Below, piece by piece: positions 10,297 through 22,759 of a DNA stretch of 64,000 nt. The stretch comes from Hyaloperonospora brassicae. Lineage: Eukaryota; Oomycota; Peronosporomycetes; Peronosporales; Peronosporaceae. The first letter of the stretch is position 1. Each line of letters starts with the position of its first letter. Location of the stretch: positions 1 through 64,000 of the forward strand of contig CANTFL010000173.1 of assembly GCA_947650285.1 (NCBI GenBank), given 5' to 3'. The position numbers were made by a program, and so were the translations under genes. Below the pieces are notes generated by a model, which saw only the letters and a program-made list of their open reading frames with translations, did not search any database and was not told the DNA's origin.

Positions 10297-13200
10297 CGAG
10301 GTGGCTCTTGCTGTTAATGACGACAGCGACAAAGTGAACGACGACTGGATACTCGACAGCGGTGCCAGTCGACACCTGGTGAACGACGATCGCCTGCTGA
10401 TCGACGCAGAGATTTGCATCGATGTAGTCTCGCTAGCTGATAACGAGAAGGTCGGTCTGTCCAAGGTCGGTAGTGTGAGACTCTCCGTGGTTGTCAATGG
10501 ACAAAAAAACAGCCAAACTCACGGAAACCTACTATTCACCGATTCTGGCCCGCAACATCATCAGCTATGGCAAGGTTGATCAAAAGGGATACAGTCTTAA
10601 GTATTCTAATGGCAAGCGATCAGTAGCTCGACGGAGTGATGGCCAAGTCGCGTTCGACGTGACGATGGAGAACAGTGTGCTAATCATCGAGACAGTGAAA
10701 AAGAGTGTACGCAAAAAGGAAACAGCGGATGTTTAAATGGCTGCCATTCAGGAGAAGGCAGTAGATGAAATGACTTTGGAGATGCATCGTGGCTTGCTGC
10801 TACACTTTCAGAAACGTCTGGGGTATCTGTCGTACGATGCAATTAATAAGATCGCGAGAAATCCAAGCTCGGGTATCGAGCTGACGGACCACAAATGGAT
10901 GACATGCACCACGTGCGCGCAATCCAAGCAGATAAAAAACAAGCAGAACCAGAAAGAATCTGGACAGAACGCCCCGATCGACCGCATTGGAGGTGTCATC
11001 TGCTCGGACCTAAAAGGTCCACTAACGCCTGCGGATCTACTCGGAAACTGATATCTAATCAACTTCATCGATTACAAGACCAACAACTGTCGAGTTTTCT
11101 TAGCTCGAACCAAGGACGCTGCGGCAAAGAACTCAAAACACATCTTGGTGTTCTTTATGCGACGTTTTGAGTGCAGAATCGCGGTTCTCAGAACAGATGG
11201 CGGTGGAGAATACCAGAATGTTGATCTGTTCAGCAAATCGACAGGCGTTGCAAGACAAGTGAGTGAAGCGCGAAATCAAGCGTCGAATGGGAAAGCCGAG
11301 AGAATGCACAGGACCGTTCTAAACATGACACAAGAAATGATCTTTGCGTCTGGATTGCCCCTTACGTTCTGGGGTGATGCCGCTGAATACACCACATATA
11401 TTCTGAACAGAAGCCCCACGAATTCGGTTCCTAAGAAAGCGTCGCCGCTCGAAGTTCTGACGAATAAATCGCCGGTTTTGCACAACATCGTCGTGTTTGG
11501 CTCTCGCTATACCATCTACCGTGATCCAAGCAAGGATACGTTCGCGCGCCGCGCTCAAGTGGGCACGATCGTTGGATGCAGTGACGAAACAAAGGGTTTC
11601 AGAGTATTCGTCAGGAAAGTAAACAAGGTCATCGTGACGCAGCATGTCAAGAATATTGAAACGTTGTCTGAAGCCTAGAACAGGCAGCTGCAACTAGCTC
11701 TTGATGACGATGACCGGGAAGATTCAGACGAAGGCACCGAGACACCTGTGAGACTGAGCAGTAGTGTTACTACGAGCGAGAAGCCCAAGAAGAAGAAACA
11801 GTGGACTCGCCAGCCACACGTGACAAGAGGTGCGGCAAAGAAAGCAGCTGCAAGCCAACAAGAAGTAGCTGTCAGCGCAGATGTCGTCAATCACGTGTTC
11901 GAAAGAGATCCTCGCAACTATGGCGAAGCAATGAAGAGCAAGAAGAGAAACGAGTGGCAAAAGGCAATGCGTGAGGAGCTGGACGCGCTCGAAAGAAACG
12001 AAGTGTGGCTTTTGGCGTTCCGATCAAGCAACAGCAACGTTCTCCACAGTAAATGGGTCTTTAAGACCAAAGACGACTGCAGATGGAGTTTTGGAAAGGC
12101 ACAAAGCGCGCCTCGTTGCGTGCGGTAATGAACAAGTTTTTGGCGTGGACTTTGCGCTAACTTTCGCTGCCGTCATGGACATGATGACAGTGTAAGTAAT
12201 CTTGGCTCTGCTGATACATGGGGCGTCCCGGCTAAGCACGGAGACGTCCCCAATGCTTACGTAAAAGCAGAGAAGGAACAGCATCTCCAAATTCTGATGC
12301 ATGCCCTCAAGGGCATGACAATTGATACAAGAAAGCTAAAAGAACTGAGGGCAACGTAGATTGAAGATGTCGTGCTTGAACTGAAGAAAAGTCCTTATGG
12401 TTTAAAGCAAGCAGGGCGTTTGTGAAGCCAATTTCTTAACAATCGGCTATTGAAAGCCGGATTTCGTCGCTGCATCAGCGACCTCTGCTTGTATTACAAG
12501 CTCGACATCAATGGATTCGTCATCGTCGGAGTGTACGTAGACGATTTGCTGGTGACTGGAACATCCGCTGTTGCATTTGACGGTTTTTTTGCGAGCCTCG
12601 AAACTCTTTCGATTAAAGATCTTGGACCAGTGTCGAAATTTTTGGGTATGCGCGTGACGAGCAACGAAGATCGTGGATATTTTCTTGACCAGGAGAAGGC
12701 GATTGTCGACTTGCTGCGTGACCACGGCATGACTGATGCCAACTCAAGTTGTGCGCCTATCGGGACAGACAGACGTTTATGAAGTTCCATGTGCAGACAG
12801 CGGTCTGCTTGCAGACACGGGTGCTCCAGGTCAACCTAGCGTTCGTGTTTTTCAGTCTATTGTCGGATCGTTGCTCTGGGTAGCGAGGTGCACAAGACCC
12901 GACATCGCATTTGCGGTGAACAAGGCACCCAGACAAACACACGAGCCACGGATCCATAACTGGAATTTGGCTAAGTGCATCATGCGCTATTTGAGTGGCA
13001 CGCGTGGATTGAAGATCAGCATGAAGCCAGCAGTCAAAGAAACTACACAACCTGTTCTGATGAGCTACAGTGACGCAGAATACGCAGCCGACAAGGCAGA
13101 CAGAAAGTCTTTGACCGGTAGCTTAATAATGCTAAATAGAATGGTATTCAGCTGGTGCTCGATCAAACAAGGAGGTGTGGCGCTCTCGACAATGGAGTCG

Positions 13201-13518
13201 GAATTTGTGGCAGCGTCTGAAGCTGGACGAGAGCTACTTGGAGTAAAAGAGATATTGAGTGAAATTGGTGAGTCGCCTGCACTACCGATGAAATTACTAA
13301 TTGACAACCAGGCGGCGATTCGGCAGATAGAAGGAGAAGCGTCGTCTAAAAAAGCCAAGCCCATTGATGTGAGAGTCAAGTACGTGTGCGACTACGCTTG
13401 TCGAGGCATTGTGGTGCCAAAATATGTGCCGAGCGACCTGATGCTAGCGGACGTACTCACCAAAGCGCTCGATGCAGTCAAGACGGTCAAGTTGCGATTA
13501 CTGCTACACATCGTGTAA
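10297..13518 (+). pseudogene. Copia-A pol: protease, integrase, reverse transcriptase, RNase H
   Basis: The protease motif LDSGAS has its Asp at 10355-10357. The GAG-pre-integrase HHCC finger is at about 10770-10930. The integrase core keeps its Asp residues (in CSDLKGP and RTDGGGEY) and its Glu (in GKAERMH), within 10980-11310. The reverse transcriptase begins near 11900 and carries YVDD at 12534-12545. RNase H runs to 13518 with the copia signatures around SYSDAEYA and STMESEF. Stops or frame changes lie near 10735, 11050-11145, 11678, 12128-12450 and 12780. The best preserved part is 12736-13518. Confidence 0.88.
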
Positions 13519-13547
13519 GCGCAGTGTAAGTCGCCGACAAGGAGGAG

Positions 13548-13880
13548 TGTTGAAGATCGGGATGAAGAGTCACGATGTGCGGCACGACATGTCAGATCGA
13601 GTTGGTGTCGGCGACTGTTTGCATGTGTATAAGAGGACAGTCGACAGATGAAGGGGCTGCAAAGATGGGTGAAGAATCTTGTAGTTGCCAACAGACAGGA
13701 AGCGCGTCGTCGGAGTGGTGGCGAGTGGCAGCGCAGAGACAGTAAGTCGACCTAGTAAGAGCGGCAGATACAGAGACATAGTGTGCGAGATAACGAGCAG
13801 AATAGCTATGACATAACGGCACAGTTTGAACATCAGTTTCCTTTCTACCTCATCAAGTGCAAGCTCAACATTGGCTAACT
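13548..13880 (+). repeat. 3' LTR of Copia-A
   Basis: 333 bp. Its last base pair is CT where the 5' copy has CA, a mutation in the integrase recognition end. Followed directly by the target duplication CAATC. Confidence 0.94.
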
Positions 13881-13885
13881 CAATC

Positions 13886-14011
13886 AACTATTCTTGCACC
13901 CCCTGCGGAGGCTGTCTACGCGTCGCTGGAGAGCGCGGAAAGGATTGAACTTTCTCATGCGATAGGTGAAGGTTACATATAATTAAGAAGTAACAACAAA
14001 AAGGACTGCTA
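13886..14011. other. Short spacer
   Basis: Target sequence between Copia-A and the LTR of Copia-B. No gene is seen. Confidence 0.5.
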
Positions 14012-14357
14012 TGTTAGAACGTAGGCGCACTTGCGCATTAGAATTAGGAAGTAAACTTAAAATATATTGAGTGGTAAGAGCTACCTTCTTCAACACTACG
14101 ATATGTATGACCCGAAACGGCAGCTGCAACTTGACCATGTCAAGTCACACATGGTGTCCGTCTCTTCCTGTCCCGTGTGACATCCTGTCACATGATTTAT
14201 GTCTCTCACAGTCCCATCAGTCCACACGTCCCATTTGGTCGACCGTCCTGTCGTGGTCCCACATGTCACGTCGCACGGTGATCAGCCAATCAGGTGACAC
14301 CGTCCCATGGTGAAGCACTTGAACCTTGAAACCTGCCAAACACAATAGTTTCTAGCA
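14012..14357 (-). repeat. 3' LTR of Copia-B
   Basis: 346 bp in minus orientation with a purine tract on its inner side (14358-14370 on the plus strand is pyrimidine-rich). It matches the plus-oriented LTR at 21153-21387, which lacks about 107 bp between short CACATG repeats. One terminus is mutated (TAGCA for the expected TAACA on the plus strand). Confidence 0.88.
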
Positions 14358-14585
14358 CCCCTCCTCAATGTTAGCCTGTGTGGCCTTCAACTTGATGATG
14401 GACCTCAACTACTCCATCCTTGGCGCCAGTAACGACTTCGTCAGTATGTCTGCTAGCATGCCCTAATCACACAAACCTTGGCACCACCGTTCCTTTCTAT
14501 GCGCGATGGCATATAAATTTTTAAGTATGTCCACGTGCTTGGCGCTCGTGGTGCTCTTCTCTGACTGGAGTTGCTTGATCGCCGC

Positions 14586-17500
14586 TTAATTGTCAATCCA
14601 CATCGACATGGGCTCACGTACGCGCAGCCTCAACTCGCTCAGTAGTTTTTTCATGCCACGCAGCTTCCGACCAGCTTGCGACGATGAGATAAACTCAGCC
14701 TCTATCGTGCTCAGCGATACACCCGATTGCTCCTTGCACAGCCACAGAACCACTGCAGTATCCACAGTTAGCACACAATCTGATATCGACTTACGGTCGG
14801 CCTTGCTCGCTGCGAAATTGGCGTCGCTCCAGCATTCGACCCGCACATCCTCTGACACATGTCCTCACCATTTAGGTGTAGCTTCGAATTTTTGGACATC
14901 TTCAGGTATCGCATGATGCGCTTCGCGGTCTTACAATCCTTGAGTGTCGGCTTGTGAGTCTGTCTTGTTGCCTCGTGCACTGCAAAACAAATTTCTGGGC
15001 GTGTGCATCTTGCAATCCATAGCAAGCTTTCCACCAGTAACTGAAAGGACTTCACACTGGGGTCCCCCTTCGCTCCTCTTGATGGTAGGTACTCAGCGTA
15101 CTCTTCGTCATCCATGATGCACTCGTCATCGTTAGGGGTGCGAATCCCATTGAATGACCCCATCCCAAACTCCCTCAACAGCAAGTCGATAGTTAATTCT
15201 TGATCCAGAACATAGCCGTTCGAGTCGTCGAGCTCAATTTGTAGCCGGAGGAACTTGTTTAAAATCCCCAAATCCTTGATTGACAGTGAGCTCATGTCTT
15301 TAAAAAAAGTCGTCCACAGCGCTCTGCTCGGTGCCCGTGACCAACAGATCGTCAACGTATACACCGACCACCGTGTATGTCTTGCCCTTGTACTTGAAGT
15401 ATAGGCACACGTATGTGGTACATTGCTGATACACGCTTTGTCGTAGCTTGGAGTCAAGTAATTTGCTCCACAACCGCTTAGCCTGTTTAAGTACATATAA
15501 CGATTTCTTCAACAGCAACGCTAGGTCATTTGCGGTCTTCTCGTTCAGGTCCTTCGTCTCTTTCTCCTTCACTGACATCCCCTTCGGCACCTTCATGTAG
15601 TAACCCAGGTGCTCCTCCTTTTCATCCTCGACGTACGCATTGGGTACATCAACCTGGCGCGCTGGTACCTTCTAGCGTCTCGAAATCACCATAATCAGCT
15701 GCACCGTCCCCAAGTCCATGACAGCTGCAAATATGAGGGTATAGTCCACTCCGAACACTTGTACGTTTCCGCAAACAACTAAACGAGCCTTGTACCGCTC
15801 GATTTCCCCGTTCGCGTCGGTCTTTGTCTCGTAGTCCCATTTGTTGTGTAGAACATGTGCAGTTCCTGGTGGTACAACGATCTCCCAGACGTCATTTGCT
15901 TTGACTGCGTCCAGTTCTTCGGTCATGGCCACGTCCTATTGGTTGCGATGCTTACTCTTCATCGCCTCACCGTAGTCTTTTGGATCTTAATTGATAAATG
16001 CATTCACCACGTCGCAACTGTCAACCAAGGTATCGTCTTCGGCTATTTTTGTATAACTCAACATTGTCGACCTTGTGCCATGACTCTCTCAGGTCCATGT
16101 CTGCTTTCGACCTTTACGAACCTTCTTCCCGCCCTTCACACCATCCCGACGATCTCGTGCACCCGTTTGACGATCATATACTGGGCCCTCCTGACGTCGT
16201 ACCGGGGCAGGATAATTCTTCCATCTTGGTCATCCTGTGGTGCCTCAACGCTTTGAACGAGTTGGGTCACCACGACCATCTTATCCACTGGGATGTACAC
16301 TTTGTATCCCTTCGTTTCTCTTTCTCACCCAATGATGATGCCTCCCTCGCTCACCGAGTGATTTGTTTGTCGGGTCTGTGTGCACGGTGCATGTCGACCC
16401 AAAAACCACGATGTCTGTCAGCACGGGAGCCTTTTTCGTCAGAATCTCCTCGGGCTATACACCTCCAGGGTTGAACTTGGTCTTGCTTCGGTTCAGTATG
16501 TACGAAGCGTACTCTGCAGCATCACCCTAAAACGTGAGCGGTAGTATCGATGCAAAATCATGCTCCGCACCATGTTCATGACGGTGCGGTGCATCCGTTC
16601 AGCCTTGCCGTTGATCGCTTGATTTCTCGCCTCACTTACTTGACGCGAGATGCCTTCCAACGAGCAGAAAATGTCAAGCGTCCTATATTCTCCACCTCCA
16701 TCTGTGTGTAAGGCATAAATCTTGCAGTTAAACTCGCGCTTGAAGATTTCCATGAATAACTTAGACTTTATCGCGGCTGCATCTTTCGTTTTGGCCAAGA
16801 TTACTCGACAATAATTTGATCGGTGGTCAATGAACTTGACCATAAACCGAATTACCATACGATCTCGGGGGGGTCATGGGACCCTTGAGATCCGAATAAA
16901 CGACACCCCCGATCACGTCGATAGGTAAATTCATGCTCGTGTCTCTCTTCGACTGAACTCTCTTTGTCTGTTTTCTCTTGGCACAGGCCAGGCACTTTTG
17001 ACGTATCGAATCTGTCAATCGAATACCTGATGTCGCGTCTTAGGCTATCTTGAAAATCGTGTCGAAACAAAGATTTCCTAGGCCTCGATGAAAGTCTATT
17101 AAGGTACCACACTGAACTTCCGAGACGAATTCATGTTCAGGTATATTAATGATATTCATCATTGTCTCTCGTGGAGGCCTGGGATTACAATCGCTGCGAT
17201 TCGTCACAGCGACAACCGAAACGTTGTTGCAACATTCCACATGCATGATGGGCATCCCACCGATACCAGATGACAACACACGTCTCCCTCCTCGACATTT
17301 TAGCACGCAACCTTTGGCCTTATGCAATCCGTACGGAAGGATGTTACGCTCGAGGATGTCCGCATATTGGACATTGAGAAGTCTCACTGTTTTCAAGACT
17401 CCAAGTGCAACAACTTTTATGTCCATTGTCCCTTGCAGGGTGATCCGCAGTACACTGTCATTTGTAGCGACCGTCATGCACTCACTTCGACAACCTATCG

Positions 17501-18530
17501 GATCGTTGAGCAGACTCGGATCATTGACCAATTGTCTGCTCGAACCACTGGCGAGAATATATTGACCAGTCAAACAATCCGAAATATGGCCATCTGTGAA
17601 AACAGAGTTCGCATTCGAAAACTTCTTACTCGATTTCGGGCACCGCGACAGAATATATCTTACTTTTTCACATCTGAAGCAAGTCCGGGAATCGGTCCGT
17701 GGAGGCGATGATATTGATTTGTGCTTGACCTTTAACTCCTTCTCAGGCTCGACAGCGTTCACCACATCGCGCCCAAAATTCTTTGAGTGAGTGTCTACCT
17801 CCGTCGATCGAGCAAATTGCGCCAACTCTTCTGCTTGCCGCAGGTAGTCAGTTCATTGAATGTCCAATCTGAACAACATCGTCGTTCGCATGTGTAGGTC
17901 AGCATAGTGAACGACGTTGACCGGCCCAAGACTGTCTGCACCCCGACAGGCATCACTGACGGCCGCCAAGTATGGAAAATGGTCAGTCCAGTTTCGATGA
18001 GATGCCTTGGGTGCCGTGAACAAATTAGTGCTCTGTGCCGGTGAGATCTTCGTCGTGAAGGTCTGTAACATCGCGTGCTCGAGTATTTGGCTCTCAAACC
18101 ACCATATTTTCACCTGACGACGATAGTAGGTCTGCGCTTTTCCAGCTAGGTGCTGGCCTAGGACATCAACCTTGATGTACTCCGGCCACACAAATCCACA
18201 CACACGTTCTGCAAATCCGACTTGTTGAACAAATTCCTATCCCCACTCCATAAATCCACAGCCGAGGCCGTGGTAGAGCTCATTTATATCGAAAGGTTGC
18301 AACTCGAGTTTGTGTTGCTGTGCGTTTGGTATGTCGATGCTCGGATGCCATGGGTGCACATATCCTCGGTTGGGGATACCCATGCCATGATGGTATTCCG
18401 CTGGTAAATTCGCCCTGTATACACCGGGGTCGGGTGCCCGACCCAGGTTGACTGCCGGACCTGCATGGGTGGCCATGTTGGTGACGCACATGAGGTCGAT
18501 CGCCTTGATCGGATCCGTTCCAAGGGTCAT
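14586..18530 (-). pseudogene. Copia-B gag C-terminus and pol
   Basis: Read right to left on the minus strand: gag C-terminal part (about 18530-17780); a zinc knuckle with Tyr in place of the His (about 17670-17715); a protease motif reading LASGSS, where the catalytic Asp has become Ala; the integrase HHCC and core (17110-16490) with HTDGGGEY and GKAERMH; reverse transcriptase fragments (15932-15300) including YVDDLL; and RNase H (15100-14586). It is similar throughout to Copia-A but from a distinct family. Many stops are present. The gag N-terminus and 5' LTR are missing here and are found, inverted, at 21153-21775. Confidence 0.85.
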
Positions 18531-18549
18531 TATTACCTTGTCTTTCGCG

Positions 18550-20180
18550 AAGATCTTTCGGAATCTTTGTGCGGTTCTTGGATACGTCCGCATATATTTG
18601 ATGTCGATCTTCTTCCATTTCCGATCCACTGGCCGCTGATCCCGGTCCGCTGATCTCGCTCTCTTCCACTCGAATAGCTCGAGCAGATCGGGCCGGTTCC
18701 GACGGTGCTGGATCCGCACTTTTGCCCGCTCGTGGTCGAAACTGGTTGGGATTCATCGGCCACTTCTTAACTCAAATTGGCCGTTCGCTCGTAGGACTGC
18801 AACGTTGCTTCCACATCGCCAGTGTCTATATATTGCATTAAAGTTAATTGTTTGGCCAGATTATGATCGTCCAGTGTTCTGATAAAGTGATCTAAGTGTT
18901 CAAGTCGGACATTTGGCAGACCCTCTCGGATCTTGATCTTAGCCCGAATCGCTGCCACATTAAGACAATACAGGTACACCAGTGGGGTCTCATCCTCTTG
19001 TTTTTGTGCAATGTAGTATTGTTGATTTGTCGACTTACAAAACCCTCCATATTTGCTCATGAATCATTCCAGCAGAGGTTTCCATTCACGGCGGGTTGAT
19101 CTAACTAGCTAGCCGTAACAGTTTCGAGCTAGCCTCGTTAGCAGGTCACTGAATATCAAACCCTTCTCTGGATCATCTGGATGATCCCGCAAAATCGCCG
19201 ACTTGACTCTGCCGATCCAGCTCCTAGCTCGAGTTTCGTATCCATCCCGCCCATTAAATTCCTTTAGATCGTTGACCGCTGATAATTGTAGCCTGCGTGT
19301 GGTGCTCCCATTACGCGAAACAGCCTCAGCGGTCGCCACCGACGGTCGTCGAAAATATTCGTCGTCAAAATCATAAGGATCATCGTTGTAGTATCGACAA
19401 TGATTCGAAACCTTTACTGACTCGATCTCCACGTCTGGGAAATTGACTCTTTGGTGTATATCATACGCCATCGACCGTTTAGTAGCCTGCTGAGCTATCA
19501 CCCGCCGAGATTCCTCGTATTTCCTCATGGCTGCTTCAAAGCATGATTGCAGCTGCCCAGGATGTAACTTGGGTAGATCCGCTGATCTCGCCTCGGCTGG
19601 GGTATTCCTGTCACGAATCATTGAAGCTCCTAAAGGTCCTAGTGACATGCGTTGTATGCCCCACGACTCGCCTAATCCCGGTTCCGATGTGACCGAAGCA
19701 TACTACAATGATGTAGTGTGGTCGCTCTTTGGTGAACCTGCAGTCGCCCCGATCCGATGATCGTATTAGATTGGGTCCTCATCGAGGGCCTTGATCACAC
19801 TAGTCGCTGGATCATAGATGAAAGCTAACTGAGCCAGCCCTGCGCGCAGGGATCTGTCCGCAGCAATAATTTTATCGAGATCTATCTCCAGTAAAACGTA
19901 AGCGTCAAATGATCCACTTGCGAATCCCGCGTCTTGTAGCAAGTGCATAAGCCCGCGCATTCCGTCTAGTATGTTCGGATGTGAAACATGAGTGGATCTC
20001 GGTACTCGCAACAAGGAAACCAGCAGTGCTTTCATGATCGTCAAAACTGGATCACTGGAAAGCCGCTTTATTAACTCCTTCCAGTGATAGTGTTGTTCTC
20101 GCCGCTCCACTTGCCAGTCTTCCAGCCAGCTTCTTATTTTCTCTTCGTCGTCCACCAGATTTATCAAGTGGATCGTGCGA
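18550..20180 (-). pseudogene. Gypsy-type gag fragment nested in Copia-B gag
   Basis: A nearly continuous minus-strand frame from about 20180 to 18550 with a few stops (TAA just left of 19766, TAG near 19700, and one near 18780). The segment 19300-18770 has the pattern of the gag domain common in oomycete gypsy elements: a Phe-Asn-Gly-Arg-Asp start, a Trp-Ile-Gly-Arg-Val-Lys helix, and a long helix rich in Leu-Asp-Asp-His and Leu-Ala-Lys-Gln-Leu. It has no protease or pol. It sits between the two parts of a copia gag, so it most likely is a nested fragment. The right edge is an inversion breakpoint inside a MULE. Confidence 0.68.
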
Positions 20181-21126
20181 TAATTAGCAAGTAAATTCTT
20201 CGAAATATGCCAGGTACAAAGCAGATTGTGCGCTTTATAAAAGTGCGTACGAAGCGCAGCCATTAACGCAGGTTTTCGATTTGTGACAACTACATGAGGT
20301 GGTTGATCACCGGCGATAAAAATGCTTTTTCATGATAGAGAGCCCAGTTGTATTCTTCTTCTCGCTCGGAAGAAAGAAATGTGAATACGATTGAAAAGCT
20401 GTCATTACTTGGAGACACTCCATCTATGTGTATCATTGGCATCATGAATCTAATAAGGAAAATTAATTCGGATATATTAAGTCATCTTGATATCAGAAGC
20501 GATTAATACGTACGTATTGACCTTTTATGTATAATCCATGATCATGACATGAGGAATTTCTCGTGCAAGTCGGAAGCATACGCTTGGTGCAAAGAAAAGC
20601 TTGGTAATTCGACCTTGGTCGTAGCGGTCGTAAGAATGGATCATGTTATCTGCCTGAAAATCATCCAGCAGCATCTCTATAGGTGTTCTTCCAGCAAGAT
20701 GTTAATTTCCCGGACCACCGCCTTTGCGTAATATATGCCCCTTGGAGTGATATTGCAGTTCATATCGCTTTAATAAACGGTTGTTATGATGACCTTGGGT
20801 GCTGCACCTACTCTTGCCATGTCTCTGATCGCCGTGGCGTTGTGAGAGCTAATCTTTCGTGCGGCGGGATAGGCAGTTACATCATCTGATGCTTCGTGGT
20901 TGTGTTCGCTGTTTCTAACAGCCAAAGACCGCTGGAAAATTGTTACAGAATCACAATCGCTGCAATTAATAGTATGGTCATGGTCATCATCATTGCATAT
21001 GGTTTCTTTTGTAATTGTCACGGTAAATGGACACTTGATACTTCGTGTTGAGCTGCGACGATTTCGCGACTCATCTGTGAGGTATTCCCGTCGGTTTTTG
21101 TACCGAACAGCATGAGCACAAACCAA
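20177..21126 (-). pseudogene. MULE transposase, N-terminal half
   Basis: Minus strand, N-terminus at the right. 21126-20770 has the FAR1/MULE-type DNA-binding pattern: a Lys-Cys-Pro-Phe motif, then Glu-His-Asn-His-Glu, then a basic stretch. 20450-20270 resembles the DDE core region (Asp-Gly-Val, then FLSSEREEEYNWAL). 20230-20177 holds the Cys-Thr-Trp-His-Ile motif that follows the second catalytic Asp region. The frame stops matching a MULE exactly at about 20178, and its continuation is found on the plus strand from 21776. Confidence 0.78.
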
Positions 21127-21152
21127 CCAGACTTTCCGGATCTACCCAAGCG

Positions 21153-21387
21153 TGTTAGAAACTATTGTGTTTGACAGGTTTCACGGTTCGAGTGCTATAC
21201 CATGGGGCGGTGTTACCTGATTGGCTGATCACCGTGCGACGTGACATGTGAGACCTTGACATGGTCAAATTGCAGCTGCCGTTTCTGGTCATACACATCG
21301 TAGTGTTGCAGAAGATAGCTCTTAACACTCAATATATTTTGATTTTACTTCCTACTTCTACTGCGCAAATGCGCCTACGTTCTAACA
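21153..21387 (+). repeat. 5' LTR of Copia-B, inverted relative to its body
   Basis: 235 bp, TGTTAG...CTAACA. It is homologous to 14012-14357 but on the opposite strand, and is followed by GGTTATGAGCCC, which resembles the leader after the Copia-A 5' LTR (GGCTATGACCCC). Confidence 0.85.
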
Positions 21388-21775
21388 GGTTATGAGCCCA
21401 ACTAAATGTGACGACGGCGCGGCTAAACGAGCAGCACATGGCGTGGTGGTCAACGATCAAGGCAAGACCGGCGACTACCATTTGGAAGAAATGTCGGCAG
21501 CGCCATAAGCGGCGATAAACCAAATGCTGATGATGTTTGGGGACCTCTCCGAAAGAATGAACCGAATGGAGGTCTCCCAGAGAGAGCAAGCCAACAAGCA
21601 TTGGGAGGACTCACCCGAGTCGAAGGTCGCAAGTCGCAAGAGGAAGGTCGAGGCAGGGTTAAAACTCCGGACCCTGGAGAATACCTCTCCTAAGGGAACT
21701 TCGAATGTGTCGCCAGCTACCTACTTTAGCGTTCAGCGACAACAACAGGCAGGTGTTGAGATACCCCCTGCAGGA
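21388..21775 (+). pseudogene. Copia-B gag N-terminus
   Basis: An ATG-led frame begins just after the LTR leader (near 21392) with one early stop near 21506. Its helical segment (about 21521-21600) lines up in position and character with the coiled coil in Copia-A gag. It ends abruptly at 21775, where MULE coding sequence begins. This is the part missing from the minus-strand Copia-B body. Confidence 0.65.
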
Positions 21776-22680
21776 AACAAGCACTTTCAAGATCGACAAG
21801 ATTGGGAAACGTTCGATTCAAAAATCAAACATCTGTATTATTCCATCGATGTTTCATTATACAAGACACATTTGGCTGGCATCTGCAAATGCTATTTTAA
21901 ATCCGTCAGCAAATACATTGAAAGGACTTGGCTATGTTACAAAGATCGGCTAATCATTGCATGGACCAAAGCGTACCAGCATCTTGGAAACGCAGCAAGT
22001 AATCGATCCAAGCAACAGCAATGAGCAGTCAAATCACGGATAGCAGTGTCGACGGACAATCTTGCAGATGTTGATCAAAGGATATTGCTTGCCGTTGATC
22101 ATCAGGACAAGGTCATTCGTCCCAGCATTGCCTATAGCCGCGCACATACGCTTGTCGCTCTCTCGGTTGATATTTGGGCCGATGTTCGACGAAAAATATC
22201 ACATCACGCACTAACGAAGGCTCATGGAGAGGTAAAGGAGGCACGTATCTCGCCGTCAGCTCCATGTACCAATTTCTTTACATCAACACTTGGAATCACA
22301 TGCTCGCATCGCATTCGCGACATCTTAGCAACGCGTGGTCGATTTCAAAAGGAAGTTTTATTTGTTCAGTGGTGGCTTGACCGTAACGAGAACACCTGTC
22401 ACGAGGATACTACCGATCTTACTCTAGAACTAGCCCTGTCTCAAATTCGAGATCGCTATTCGCAGCTGCCACCACACAAACAGCGTATTCTGTTGGATCG
22501 TATTATTCTGTTGTCACAAGAGAAAGTATTGGTATAGATGAATGAACCTCTACTAGTACGGCAGGGTAGCGGTCGTCCTATTGGCGCTCGAGAGCGTCGC
22601 GGAAAAGACAGCGTATCTTCTCTCCAAGTGCATTCGAGCATGTTTTGTTGCAAACTGAAGTTGTTCAAAAGCCAGATGCA
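21776..22680 (+). pseudogene. MULE transposase, C-terminal half
   Basis: It starts with the helical region after the Trp-His-Ile motif and runs through a Trp-Thr-Lys-Ala...His-Leu-Gly-Asn segment (about 21940-21990), then the SWIM-like zinc region Cys-Thr...Gly-Ile-Thr-Cys-Ser-His near 22265-22320. It ends in a basic tail with Gly-Arg-Pro-Ile-Gly-Ala near 22565. Stops at about 22022 and 22537 break it. It joins the N-terminal half in sequence if the 20181-21775 segment is inverted back. Confidence 0.75.
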
Positions 22681-22759
22681 GTCTCCAATGTGAGCGAACA
22701 GGGTCGTGGTCGTTTTAAACGACATCAAACATTGTCGAATTCTCAGCCACCAGAATAAA

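Larger units (their letters stand above)
8727..13880 (+). mobile_element. Copia-A: complete but inactive Ty1/copia retrotransposon
   Basis: LTRs of 333 bp (8727-9059, 13548-13880) are flanked by the perfect 5-bp duplication CAATC (8722-8726, 13881-13885). By eye the LTRs differ at about 20 positions, roughly 94% identical, so the insertion is not recent. The order protease, integrase, reverse transcriptase, RNase H is diagnostic of copia. A purine tract lies at 13536-13547. Several frame changes and stops mean it cannot make its proteins. Confidence 0.95.
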
